64,000 nucleotides of DNA, taken from Bostrychus sinensis. Lineage: Eukaryota; Chordata; Actinopteri; Gobiiformes; Eleotridae. The translations under genes and the position numbers were made by a program. Under the pieces are notes generated by a model, which was not told where the DNA came from, did no database searches, and saw only the letters and a program-made list of their open reading frames with translations. Below are positions 35,304 to 49,500 of this stretch, one piece after another; positions within the stretch are counted from its first letter, which is position 1, and each line of letters begins with the position of its first letter. The DNA is taken from the NCBI GenBank assembly GCA_020698575.1, contig CM036247.1, positions 33,910,586-33,974,585 of the forward strand. The letters run 5' to 3'.

Positions 35304-37542
35304 AAACAAAAACAACTTGGCCATTAGGTAAAACATATTTTTAATTGTTAATAATTCCACTGTACCATTGTTATCAGTGAAACTAATATTTGATCTAAAC
35401 ATGTTTACATCATATCTTGGCACACGTGGGTCATTTTTTTGCAATGTGTGTTCAGAACGATGTGAATGTGACTGTTGTTCAGTGTCAATAACTGTAGCCT
35501 TATAATGGTCGGACACTCACAGTGGTGTACTTGCCCAGCTGACACAGAGAGGGGAAGGTTTCTCTGTGAGCTCTGCAGATCTTCTCCACAATCAAGCCCA
35601 GCTCTGCGGTCAGCTCATACGTCTCCATGATGGTCATCTTCACTGCCGCGTTCTTACCTTTCCTCTTGTTACGGTCGTTTCTCACCGCTGAAAAAACAAA
35701 GGACTCATTACAAAAAATTGGTAAATATGCTCAATATATGTTTTGATGTGTGTGCTGCATGATTACCGTTACATTTATTGGTCGGTAACATTATTTTGTT
35801 GCCTACTGATGCAACAGAAAATCCAACAGGATCATCTCTGAATATTATGATGCAATGAATATTTTAAGTAAGCTTTCTGAGGTGAGTTAACAAGTGTGTG
35901 TGTGTTTACTAAATTTCCCATTCATTTTTCCCATAGACTTTTTGAGAAATAGGTAATGTGATAATTCATGATCATAACACAATTAATTTTAATCAAAAAA
36001 CTAATCTGAAACTTATACAAAAAAAAGGCAAAGCTATGAACGTATTTCACAGATTTTTCAAGTTTAAGATAACCATTTTGATGAAAACGACTTGTGTTAT
36101 GGTCATGAGTTACTCCACACAGCAAACACAGTCAGTTATGGCAATGTTGGTTGAGTTGTTGTTCTGGATTGGTCAAAGCCCTGTTTTCCTTGAAAGTTCC
36201 AACATGTAATGCACCATGTGGCCAGACACTAACAAAACAGACTTCAACCAGATCATAGCAATCACAGTTGGCCCAATCATGCAGATCTTTGCCTGTGCCC
36301 ATGTGAAGACTCTTAACCAGGTTATCCTTTCATAAACCCTTCTTTGGTAACGGTGTCAACACGATTCCCCCGCGCCCCACTGACTTGATTCAAGCCTCTC
36401 TCTCGCACATGTCAGCGCATAGTGGCATTATGCAACGCTCCTCCCCCCGCCCCTGGCAGCATTGTGTAAACACTCTGAGACCAAGTGATCCAGTTACACA
36501 GCGAGCGAGTGAAGTGCGGGCTGCCGGTTACATGGTATGCATCTGTCCACTACATGTGAAAGAGGATTTATGTAACGCCTGGATCCAGGAGTTTGGTTGG
36601 GGAGGATCCTGGCTCCACTTCTCTGCTCTCTCACATAACACACACACACTAGTATCTGGGTCACTGAGCTTCTGGGTAACACACTTCCAGTTTGTTTTTG
36701 TGGAATAAGGCGCTAGAGTGGAGGAGAAGAGAGAAACCGTGAAAGCCTGGAGCTAGTATTTTATGAGCTGAGGAGCAAAAACTATTCGAATCATCTGCAG
36801 TACAACATGGGAAAGGTATTTTAGACACTTAAGGGAAATACCAGGAGTACACAAAAGTTTTAGCTTGACGTAGTAATATTGATGTCTGGGTATGCTCAAC
36901 AAATAGAAGTTATGTCACATCACATGGCGGGGAGGAGCTGAGCTGGCCTTAACAAGGAAAATTTAAATACGAATTATGCCTTATGTAATGACACATGGTC
37001 AAAGTCAAACCATAAAAATAAGTATTTAAGCTGGCTGATAAAGCTGAGAAAATTATATTACAATATCAAGGAAATCTGCAATAAAAAATGAACAATATAA
37101 AAATACTTCATTCTGTATTCTGTTATTACAGCTTTCTGAGCCAACCACATTTATATGCGCATTGATTATCAACAAATCTAGGGCCATTCCAATTGACAAT
37201 ATTTAAAAGTGGATCTACTGTCGCAAAATATTAGAACATGGCTGTAAAAGCTATGAATGAAGGCCAGCAAACTGAACCGTGAAACCATCTGATGTTTTCT
37301 TTAATTATATACTTATGCTAGTCTTACTCTATATAGTGGCACCTTATAAATGAGCCACTGAGTAAAACAAAGTTGAACTCAGCTGAATGTGGACTTCTCT
37401 AATGAAGCTTGACCAGACTTGAGTGACACTTCAATATTTAGAGATAAATAATACGGGTGTGAAAAGATCTCGCCATCTTGTGATCTTGCAAAATCAAAAT
37501 GTCACAAGATTCTCATGAAGCTAAAAAGCTGTCTCGTGATCT

Positions 37543-37581
<39 letters not shown>

Positions 37582-40500
37582 GAAGCGAATCAGTTTGTGG
37601 ACAAACAGTAACATATATATATATATATATATATATATGAAAATCGTGTAGTGTCCCCTGTGTTACAGTGATTGTGCGTTTGGTGTTGGTCAGTGAGGTT
37701 GTAGGCACACAATGGCAGCAAAGTTTCCGTCAGTCAGCCAGCAGTGGCTAAAGCAGTGGCTTACCACCAAATGTGACTGGCTGGTACAGACAAGATATAA
37801 GAGAGGCCATTTTTGTTAAAATGTAAAAACTCCCTCTACATATGGAAATGGGTTTAAAAGGTACCGTAAGCAGCATGCGCTCTACTGGTTTGAAAACAGT
37901 ACTGCAGTCTAAATCAAAACATGGGGTTGTCTTCCACTTTTCTGATTGACCACCAGTCACAGCTCAGTAGAACCCTGTATCCCTGTTACTCTCAGCTGTG
38001 AAAACTTTCTTCAATTTTTTAACAACAAAATTACAAGTATTAGAGACAAATTAAATAAAATTCTCCCTACAGTCAGCTCAGAGCAAGCCAAAGCTGTAAA
38101 AATTGAGGCCACTATAAAACCATCTGTAACGTTAGACTGCTTCATCGCTGTAGTTCAAGCTGAGATAACAGCCATTATGTCCTCCAAAACCTCAACTTGT
38201 CTTTTAGACCCAATACCAACCAAACTTTTAAAAGAAATGCTTCCCCTAATTAATGAACCTATACTGACTATAATAAACACCTCCTTAGAAACAGGTTATG
38301 TGCCACAGTCTTTTAAATATGCAGTTATTAAACCGCTTCTGAAAAAACCCAGTCTAGATCCTGACATTTTAGCCAACTATAGACCAATATCAAATCTCCT
38401 TTTTATTTCAAAAATCCTAGAAAGAGTTGTAGTTAAACAGTTATGTCGCCACCTACAGGACAATAGCTTATTTGAAGATTTTCAGTCAGGGTTTTAGACC
38501 CCACCATAGCACAGAAACTGCATTAGAGTCATAAATGACTTGTTATTAAGTTCAGACAATGGACTGGTCTCAATCCTAGTTCTGTTAGATCTCAGTGCAG
38601 CCTTTGACACCATTGACCACAGCATCTTACTCCAGAGATTAGACTGTGACATAGGAGTCAGAGGAGTCGCCCTCTGCTGGTTTAAATCCTACTTATCTGA
38701 TAGGTACCGGTTTGTCAGTGTAAATGAACATTCCTCACAGTGCAGTAAAGTTAGCTATGGAGTGCCACAAGGCTCAGTACTTGGACCCATTCTGTTCATG
38801 CTTTACATGCTGCCTTTAGGAAACAATCAGAAAACATGGCATTAATTTTCACTGTTACGCAGATGATACACAGTTGTATTTATCAATTAAACCTGATCAG
38901 AATGACTGCGTTGAGAAACTTAACACCTGTGTGAGAGACATAAAGACATGGATGACAATTAGTTATCTCCTCCTAAACCCAGAAAAAACAGAGGTCATTA
39001 TACTAGGCCCCAAAAAGCTGAGAGATGCTCTGTCTGACCAGAGAGTCTCCCTGGACGGTGTCAGTGTAGCTTCAAGTTCTACTGTGAGAAACTTAGGAGT
39101 TTTATTTGACCAAGATTTATCATTTAAGGCTCATATAAACCAAGCTTGTAAAACAACATACATCTAGGTTGGATTAATGTAACTCTCTGCTGGCAGCGTG
39201 CCCTAAAAACTCTTTAAAATGTTTTCAGCTTGTTCAAAACGCAGCAGCAAGATTATTAACAGGAACTAACAGGAGAGAACATATTACTCCTGTGCTAGCT
39301 TCACTTCCCTGGCTTCCAGTTGAATTCAGAATTAGGTTTAAAATCCTTCTCCTGATTTACAAGGCCATAAATGGTACTGCCCCATCCTACATTAATGATG
39401 TTATAGAGCCATACCAACCAAGCAGAGTACTGCGCTCACAAAATGCAGGGCTATTAGTGGTTCCCAGGGTTTCTAAAAGTACAGTTTGAGGTAGAGCCTT
39501 TAGTTACCAAGCTCCTGTTTTATGGAATCAGCTTCCAGCTCATGTTAGAGAGGCAGACACAGTCTCTACATTTAAGGTTAGGCTTAACACGTTCCTCTTC
39601 AAGAAAGCTTATGGCCAGGCCATCTAAGAACAGGGTTAACTCCACAGCTGAAGCTAGGCTGCTCTAGGAGCTAGAAGCTGGGGGAAGTATGGTACACTGA
39701 CCTCTGACCTCTGGTTTCATCTGCTGCTCCTCTTCTATCACTGTCATTAATGTTATTTAATATTCTATCTCTCCAATCAGTTCCTTGCTATTCACAAGTT
39801 GTCCCTCACTCCCGCTCCCCTCTGGGGGAGTGGGAACTGTTTCAGATGCCTGGCTGCTGGCAGATGTCCCAGTGACGATTGGATCTTAGCTGACCCCATC
39901 TGTGCTCCTGTCCCAACCTGTGGGCCCTCAACCTCACCTCTTAGGATTTCCTGGATCTACCTCAACCCACTCACCTGTCTGGATGAGGCCACCTGCTGCA
40001 TCCTATGGACTTCCTCAACCTACCTCACCCCACTCCCTGGATGAATCCTTACAGAGCTGAACTATGATCCTATAGATGAGCTAATGAACTAACAGTCCTA
40101 GACACATGTTGCCTGTCCGTCCTGGGAAAGGATCTCTCCTTCAGTTGGGCTCCATAAGGTTTCTTCTTTTTTCCCACAGCTGTGTTTTTTTAGGAGTTTT
40201 TCCTTACTGAGAAGGAAGGTCTAAGGACAGGAGTGTCCTGGGTCTGTTTAGTGTAGTTATTGTTTGCGTTGATTGTGTGTTAAGTCTGATTGTGTGTTTA
40301 TGTTTGATCAACTGTTTATGAAGCCCTTTGAGGCGACTTTTGTTGTGATACTGGGCTGTACAAATAAAACTGAATTGAATTGAATTGATTGGACGATCTG
40401 CGATGCAGCTTTTAGAACCAAAACAAAAAATGTAAACATCAACAACTTGGCCAAATGCACCATTGTTATCAGTAAAACTAATATTTGATTCAAAACATGT

Positions 40501-43500
40501 TTACATCATATCTTGGCACAATGTGGGTAATTATTTTTAAATATAAATATTATATACTGCTCATAGCAGCTTTAAGATTTAATCTTCCTCCAGTCTACAA
40601 CTCAAACAGCTAAAACAAAGTCCCAGAGAACTCAACTCCAAGTTTCACTCTAACCAGAGCATGAACAATCCAAGTATGCAGTTTTATTACCTCTTTCCAA
40701 ATACCTTTTATTAACCAATATTATATGGCTGTGTGGTAAATGCACATGTTCACACAGCACTAGGACTGACAGATTCATGTTGTGTCATGTGTTGTCCAAT
40801 CAGTGTCAAACATGTCAAAGGCGTATTAAGGTCATAATGTTATATCTAATTTTTAATAGTTATTACATGTTGCATGTTTTGTCTAATAATGTGCAGCACT
40901 CACAACAGCTCTGTCAGTGCTATTATAGGTGTATGCATTTTGTAGTTGCAATGGCCCTCATTTATCCCTCATTTACACTGCATAGAAACAGGTGCAGATC
41001 GTTGCGTAAAAATGTGTATACGCTGGAGGGAGCATAAGATTTATTAAACTGTGTCTATTATTATTATAAATGCTTTTAGGCTAAATAAAAAAAAAAAGTT
41101 TATTTAAGACTTATATGTAGCCTCAGTCAGCCTCCTCATTTCAGTGGGTAGGCGACTGAGGGGAAAACACTCACGCATCACACCACACTGGCCAAAAACT
41201 TACTCTAAATTAAATACACTCAATTGTCTGGTCACCATGACCTCCCTGTATTATTAATACCCTTCTAATTAATAATAATACTTAAAATTGGTGGTGGTAG
41301 TATTGCAAATTTATAGCTTAAATTTCTGTTCCAGTATTTTTGCTATTATTTATTTTATTACTTATTTACTTTTTCTCTCTCTCATCTTAATCATACCTGC
41401 CAAGTCTGTATGCACCCACATACACACACAACCACACACACACGTCTTGATGTAACATCTTTGGTATTGCAATCTTCTTTTGTATTGTCAGATGTATTAT
41501 GTCTTGCCTTTTTTTCACCTGTATGTTGTCTTTTTCATTACTTAAAAAAAAGTAGCCTAAAAACCATGACCAATAATTCAAAATATGTTTAGATGATGTA
41601 GATGTACATATTATTATTACATTAGTGGATACAATATTGCTGTTATTGTGTGCAGTTACATAACACTCTGAGAACTTGGTAAACTCAAGGTTCACAGCTG
41701 GGACACTGACCCTGAGATAACCCCTATACGCGCCTCTGTCCAAAGACACATTTCACTATCTGCTGTCCCTGCCTGCTTTAGAACTCTTATAACAGTCATG
41801 AATATTTATAATCCGAGGTGAGGTGCAGGAGATGGGACACATACACTCTTTGGACATGCCCACGGCGAAGCACCTCTGCAGCCGGCAGTACTGACAGCGG
41901 TTCCTGGTGATCTTGTTGATGATGCAGTTCCGGTCGCGGTGGCACGTGTACACCATGTTCTTCTGCACGCTGCGCCGGAAGAAGCCCTGAGGAGACACAC
42001 ACACAACACTTGGGTCAAAATCAAAGGTAACAGGAATAAGGGCTATGGCAGTGTGTTTCAGAGCATTTGTACATAAATGTATTTATCCAGTAGCAGTGTT
42101 TTCCATTAATGCAAAAGACTACATGCCGCCATAATTTAAAGTTTCCCCCATATTAGTCTACAAATGAACATAAACACTGTGACTTTGTACCATGAAGACA
42201 AAATACTACGTGGTGTCTAACTTTTTTGTCTTGTGGGCTCTTTTGTCATACCTTGAGTGCCCCCTCACTCGTGCATGTTGATGAATATTCAAAAAGTCGT
42301 CATATGAAACATAACTGTTAATTGTAAAAAATTATATTTAAAAAAATTACTTTAATGTAAATATAAATTCTCCTGTATTTATTCTTTAACACTCAAAACA
42401 AAACAAGTCTATCTGCCTTTAAAAAAAATACTAAAAAGACTAACTAAAAAGAAACAAAACAAAAATAACAATACAAACTCCTATTACAATTACTGCACTA
42501 TATATTGTATGTTCAAACAAAACTTGTAAAATAAATACATTTTAAACACTTTTTTTTTTACTACAACTATGCATTTTTAAATTACTGTAATAACAAGCTA
42601 TTAAACCTAAAAAAAATGCAACAAAATATAATAATTTATTAAATATAATATTTAAACTATATTCTTTAGCTGTTTCACCTTTTCATTAATCAATAAGACA
42701 TTTGTCTTTCATAAGATTTGATAGTTCAATATGCAAAGATAGCAAATGTCTTCCTAACCCCTGCAAAGCGCTCATGTGCCCCTAGAGGTCCCCGTACCCC
42801 TGGTTCAGAAACACTGCTGTAAATGTAAATGGCCATAGAGACTCTGCTGACACTTAAATTAGTAAAAACCACCTGAACGTTTGAATCGTTTTACACAGCT
42901 TTGGTTTTGTGAAGAGGCAGAAAATACATAAATATGAACAGCCTAGTGGCTGTGTAATGTGACGTGGACTCATTTCTCCTCTTGATTTTGCAGCTATGTG
43001 TAAGTAATTAAAAAATACACATGAATTGCTTTTTGTCAGATAGTTGACAGTTGAAGATGAATTATTTTAATGTAAGTTAAGGTAGACTTTAAATTTGTTC
43101 TTCGCATTTGATTCATCCTGCAATCAGTGCTGCTGGGGCAGCCTGTCAGGAGCAGAGGGGACCCTTCTCTAGATCGTCAGAAGGTTGATGTGGGAAACTG
43201 GAGTACCCAGAGGAAACCCACACAAACACAGGGAGAACATGCAAAATCCACACAGAAAGGCCCCGCAAGGTCCATGGTACATTTCAGCAATGTTATCTGT
43301 GATATTTTTAGGTGGCTAGTGTAAAATATTTTTATTTCGCTTATGACCTACACTATGTTGTCCCTCAGATTAAAAACAGGACTGCAGGAGCAGCCAAACA
43401 AACTCTTCTGAAGAAGCTGCACTTTACAGTACAAGAATGGACAGTACAGTGTGGAGCAACCTATAAAAACCTAAATCTCGAGCTTATGTTGTGCTAAGAG

Positions 43501-46500
43501 ACCTTATTTTTCCCCTGGCCCTTTTCCACATGATCACAAGGGCTTGGTTGCGCACCCCACTGTGTTACCTTGCAGCCTTCACAGGCGCTGACTCCATAGT
43601 GGTACCCAGACGACTTGTCCTGACAGACGAAGCAGGGTTTGTACGTGCGAGGGGGCGGAGGAGGAGAGGGGGGGCTGGTGAACAGGTCTTCAGAGCAGGA
43701 GCTGGAGCTCTGGCTTTCTACTGCTGCAAATACAAGAACACAACAGAACAGGTTTACAGTCGACATTCTTCTGTGTATGACTACAAATTGAATTTAATGT
43801 CACGTAAAACTCTGTAATTATGTTTGCACAGACAAGCCCAAACGTTTGTTCCTAGATGTCAAACTATTGCTTGCCACCCAAAGTTGCAAAATAAAATCTG
43901 AAAAAAAAAAAGAAAAAAAAAAAAAGAAAAAAAAAAAAGCCTTCAATAAGTCCATAGGCTTTCAATGAAAATGGTACTTTTAGAACGGTACAAACCAAAA
44001 AGCTGCACGTCGTCTAACACAGAGAGTATAACAGACAAACATGAACAAAAAAAAAAAAAAAATCAGCAAAGTGAAATGCAGATGGGTACTTGACATTTAG
44101 AGGTGTCACACATTTCTTTTGCCCTGCGGTGTGACGCCAGTGTGTTGAATACAAAGAATATTAAATAATAATTTCAAATATTAAAAAGTTGTATAAAATC
44201 TGTAAAGAACGTTTTTCAAAAGTAATTAATATTTTTAAGCGTAATTTTGTTATTTATAGAAAATTTGACATTGTTGTGTGGTGTGACTTTTTCTGTCACA
44301 CCACAGGACGCTAAACTACTATTTCGCCATTTTGAAGTCATAAAATAATTACCATGTCTGTTGTTCTAACTTAATAAATATATCCCTGTGCCATTATATA
44401 GAAAAAATATTTTCAACTTTCAGAATTTTATCTTAAAAATACAGCTGTCACACCTCAGGACATCAAACAGGCACACGTTTTTGAAAACATTTTAATTACA
44501 TTAAAATGAATAATATAATACCAGTTCCTTTTGACCTTTAGCTCACAGCCTTAACTCCAGAGGTCTGTCTGGTTTGATGAGACAAGACACAAGACTGGGT
44601 TAACAAAAATGGGACAAGATTTTTAAACTATTGAAATATGCATTTTAAATTAATGAAAGTGCAAAACTATTCACGTGCATTTTTAAAATCAACTGCTAAT
44701 AACTGGTATTTACTTCTATTATTTGAATTATATACAACAGCAGAACATATTTACTGTTTTTTCCACAAACCCATCTGACTCACTTCTCCTTTGTAAAAAG
44801 CACAAACGGAACAAGATCCGGAGATCACGAAACAGATTTTTACCTTCACGAGAATCTTGTGACATTTGGATCTTGTGAGGTCATGAGATCTTGTCACGCC
44901 CATATAAATGACAGATGAGGTCTTGTACATTTTGTTGCAAATGCCTGTTTTAAATACCGTATTGTTCATGACACACCATAGGAGTTTTGATTAAAAGATT
45001 ACCCAGGTTGATGAACTGTCCCAGACACAAGTGACTTTTTTAGTAAATGTTTGTATTTTGTAGTATGAAAAAGTCACAACCAGGACACTTTACAGGTTAG
45101 GGTTAAAATACAATAAATTAACACGCACCTTTCTCACACTTCAGAGTAGACCCTATTTTGCTGCAGATAGTGGAGGAAAAACATCATTTAGCAATTCTTC
45201 TCAAATGAAAAACTGGACGTCACCTTAACCATCTAGATATAAATGACAAATGGCAAATTCAGATGTGAAGTTTAAAAAAAATGGAGATAATTTAGCTACA
45301 GCAAAACTCAGCTCTGGAGGTTTGGATGCCTATCACCAGGCAGGAGGGCAAGAAGAAAATTGGGTACTGTCTAGTCCAGTACAATGTGTAAAGGCATATT
45401 AATTACACTGACAGTACTGTCTTATCTATTTAGGACTGTGTGTGTTTTACATGACATTTCAACAATATTTAGTGTAATTTTGTATTTTTGTTTAATATAT
45501 AAACTCAAGATTAGTTTCAATTTTAATGTCCTCAGCTCACTGCATTGTCACCATTTTTTAGAAGCAAAGTGTGGTTGCTGAATGCAAAGCATACATATAC
45601 ATCTAGTACAAATACATCTGTGCAAATGTGCAGTCAGTGTTCCAGGTTCTAGTTTGCAAACAATTTGCATCTGCCTGTATACTGCCCTACAAAGGAAAAG
45701 CGCAGTATCTGCTGTAACAATGAAACTGAGAAAAATGGCTTTAAAGTTTTGATGTTGTCCCTCTGAGTTTGTCACAGGTACACTGATGGTAGTGTATTCA
45801 TGTAATACCGTCTCATGAATCGTTTTTATCAATCACAACCATCACCACCGATGTGACCTTTGACCTCCTAAATGTGTAATTAAAGTACTTTATATGGGGT
45901 GTCCTGAAAATCATACTTATTGAGCACTATGACTAGGAAGTGTCAAAGTTTTCGTGCCTGAGTTGTGTCCCATTTCAGAGTTTGAACATTTGTTTCCACA
46001 TTTTGCAGTAACTGCACAGATCTCTCAGTGATACAAAGGAAAAGTGCAGTAACTGCATTTGAATTCGTCAGTTAGAACATTCTGAGCTGCAGTTACTGCA
46101 CTTTACCTTTGTTTTACTGTGAAATTCGTAGTTACTGCAAAACAGGATTTCTCTAAAATGGGACACAATTGAGCAAAGAAACTTTGTCCCCAAGTAAAAC
46201 AGATGATATGAAGCCCGTTTTCACTCTTAACTCACTTTTGACAAAATATGCAGATACTGCGTTTTACCTTTGTACAGCAGTATATAGTCAGTCTATGAAA
46301 CATGACTTAGCTCGTTACATTACAGAGTCATTCAATCCATGCAAATAATATTTTTAAACACTTTTCTAAAAGGGCTATTTTCTAAAGGGCTAGGTTAAGG
46401 TTTATATGGTTTAATGTATGCTACATGGTCCGCTACATACACATAAATGCATTATCTTAAACAAGTAATCACTGTCAGAATATGCAAAATGTGAAATTCC

Positions 46501-49500
46501 ATTTTTTTTATCTGTCCATCATTGGGTTGTGGAGATACCATAGTGGTCGTTTGGCTTAGGGCAGTGACTCTCTAACTTTTCAGATCAAGTACCAGCTCAG
46601 AAAATACTACCGTCTTTAACGGACTAAAATGGTCCTAAATGAGGATTAAGGTCTAACCAAAGGATAAATTAACACAGGGATTAATATGGAAACATGCATT
46701 ACTAAATAAATAAAAAGCAGGGACTAAAAAACAGGACTAAACAAGGTCTAAAACCAGGTATAAAACCACCTCTAAACCAGGAATGATACAGGACTAAACT
46801 ATAAATAAAATAGGACTAAACAAGGACAAAACCAGCACTAAATCAAGAATTAATCAGGAATAAACCAGAAGTAAACTAGGACTGAAACCAGGTCTAAACC
46901 AGATATGAAACCAGCTCTAAACCAAGAATTAATCAGGACTGAACCAGGACTCGAGAGGAGTCAGCTGAGGTGGCTCGGGCATCTGTTCCGGATGTCCTCC
47001 TGGACGCCTCCCTGGCGGGACATGGAGGCCCGTGGAAGACCTAGGATGCACTGGAGGGTCTATGTCTTGGCTGGCCTGGGAACGCCTTGGGTTCCCCCTC
47101 CCCAGTAGAGCTGGAGGAAGTGTGTGTGGAGAGGGAAGTCTGGGCATCTTTGCTCAGACTGCTGCTTTTGCGACCTGGTCCCAGATAAGCAGGGGAAGAT
47201 GGATGGATGAACCAGGACTAAAACCAGGAATAAACTGTAAATAAAATAGGACTAAACAAGGACAAAACCAGCTCTAAACCAAGAATTAGGACTAAACCAG
47301 GACTAAAACAGAACAAAATTAGGACTAAACAAGGGCAAAACCAGCTCTAAACCAGGAATAAAACCAGCTCTAAACCTGAAATAAAAAAGGACTAAACAAG
47401 GACAAAACCAGGTCTAAACCAGGTATAAAACCAGCTCTAAACCCAAACACAGCTCTAAACTTGAACTGCAAAAGACTCCCAAGTACCATCAGCAGACGCC
47501 TGCATACCACAGTTTGATAACCACTAGCATAGCATAGAGCACAAAACACTAACTAGTAGAGCTGCAACTAACAATTATTTTGAAAATTAATTAATCTTAT
47601 AATTTTTAAGATTAGTCGATTAATAATTGGATAGTGAAGTGTGAGTAAAGTGGTTAAAAACTTGCGGTATTTTATAGTTCCCGTTAAAAAAAAATCATGA
47701 TAATGCCACCAAAAATCACTTAATTCATACAAAATTTGAACCAGATGAAGCTATAAGTATGGTACTTGGGGACATTTGGATGGAGCATACAGTGTACATG
47801 CAAAGATATTTTTAATCAAAAACACAAAATGTACACTGTTTTTAACTGTTTCTGTGGCTCTACTGCTCTATCTTGGTAAATAAACCTTCTTTTAACATCA
47901 CATGATATGTTTCAGTCTATAAAGACTCCAGTTAATGATTACTCGATTACTAAATTAGTAGACAAAAATTTCAAATATTGATTATAATGAATTAATCTGA
48001 TTAGTTGTTGCAGCCCTACTAACTAGAACCATTTGTTCACAAGCATTCCACAAAAATACAAAAACATCCTAATAACAATCACTTAATAATTACCAGTAAA
48101 AAAATCAAAATATCAAACTCAGTTACACAGCATTGTAGTAGAAGGTAAAAGTCCGACTGTGCACTGAGATAAAGATTTATTGACATCACTCATTAAGCAG
48201 TCACTGGTGACACAAAGCAGCCCCCAGTCTGCAGCTCCACCATCAACACAGACACAAGACCGCGCAGACCCCTTTCAAAGGCCAACAAAACCAGAAAAAT
48301 AGCCGCTCCCCATCCCCTTGAACCCGTGGCCTCTGGGTGAACCTGGGGGAGCAGGTCACATGAGGACACCCTTGCCAGGGCTGGGCTCTAACCCACACTG
48401 AACAATACATCCGTGGGCCACCAGAAAACACTGAGTGATGAGGCTGGGGAGTGTGGGTCTGCTCGGGCCTGCGCTGGGGGGGCAGTACCTAACAATGCAC
48501 TTTCAAAGATGCAAAGAATGTTGAATGTTGAGCAGGCCAAGGAGCTGATAAGGAATTAGGGGAATGAGGAGACCCTGTGGCTGCTTTTAACCTCCTTTTG
48601 CTGATATTTGTGGGAATGACAGCCAGGAAATATCCCACTGCAGTCGGCTTGTGTCCCATATGTGAAGGCAGTGAAAACACGAGGCACTTGTACACCTGTA
48701 TTTAAAAATGATTACAACATGTATAAAGGTGCCTGACATCTAATGAGAAATATAAGATAGAAAGTCCCTACTGAGTAGTGCTGCATGATATTGGAAACGC
48801 ATGCGTTATGCGTTATTAACTTGACTATCACCATAATGATTTGAACATAATACATACAATTTTTTTTGTCAAAACTAGGTCAAAAACTGAACAAAATAAC
48901 TAGAGAGAGAGAGATTGTCTCAGTGGTAAATTGCATATTTTTAAAAAATGGGAGGTGTTAGATTGTCTGAGAATTTCAAGGTCATTGCTGTGAACAAACA
49001 GTTGCTGGATAGTTCAAATCATGCAAAGACTCATGTTTCTGTATTAAGTTCTGTATGTAGGCTATGTTTAAATGCCAAAAGATCAGCCTTTGCTTGTTTG
49101 TTTCTGTGCTGTGTTGTTTGTTTTTATATAAAATATGAAAAATGTTTAATAAAAATAATATTTGAAAAAATGTCTCAACGCAGTATAAATTAAGGCAATT
49201 TTTGGACAATAATTCCGATATCGTAAATCTTTTTCAGATGGAGGACCATAACATTATTGAAAAACATTTAGTTTCTGAACTTTGCGATATATTGTGCACA
49301 CCTACATTAGACTGCTCCCTTTCTTTTTATTTAGTGGTTGCTACAGCAAATCATTCACATGGGTACATAGATTTTTCAGAGCAAACATCCTAAGTTTTTA
49401 ATTCTGTACAAGCATCTCAGGCTCGGGACCAGAACAATTTTGACTCCACATCAGGGAATAGAACCACTTGACCCTCCTAAAGAAACGGAATTGCATTAGC

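Larger units (their letters stand above)
34060..35430. repeat. Segment A of an intra-intron duplication
   Basis: 34,060-34,160 and 35,150-35,430 match, in the same order and orientation, 36,300-36,430 and 37,855-37,948 plus 40,386-40,520. Shared words include ctttggtaacggtgtcaaca, agcagcatgcgctc and tgtttacatcatatcttggc. Could be a tandem duplication or two copies of one repeat. It ends just before rarb exon 4 (transcript sense: after it). Confidence 0.65.
35688..41844. other. rarb intron 3
   Basis: About 6.2 kb, holding a palindromic MITE fragment (35,905-36,120), duplication segment B (36,300-40,520) with the LINE insertion, and simple tracts. No further exon was seen. Confidence 0.6.

Noticed and set aside
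37946..39167. Host gene with reverse transcriptase domain
   Set aside because: Motif order, broken frames, TGAATT tail and target-site flanks show a LINE insertion.
46905..47108. Host gene in the open frame with SQLRWLGHLFRM
   Set aside because: It is a truncated LINE 3' end with a gatgga tail, inserted within a repeat array.
46620..47470. CRISPR-like or coding repeat array
   Set aside because: Units are short, degenerate and contiguous with no unique spacers; it is a minisatellite inside a transposon in a vertebrate genome.
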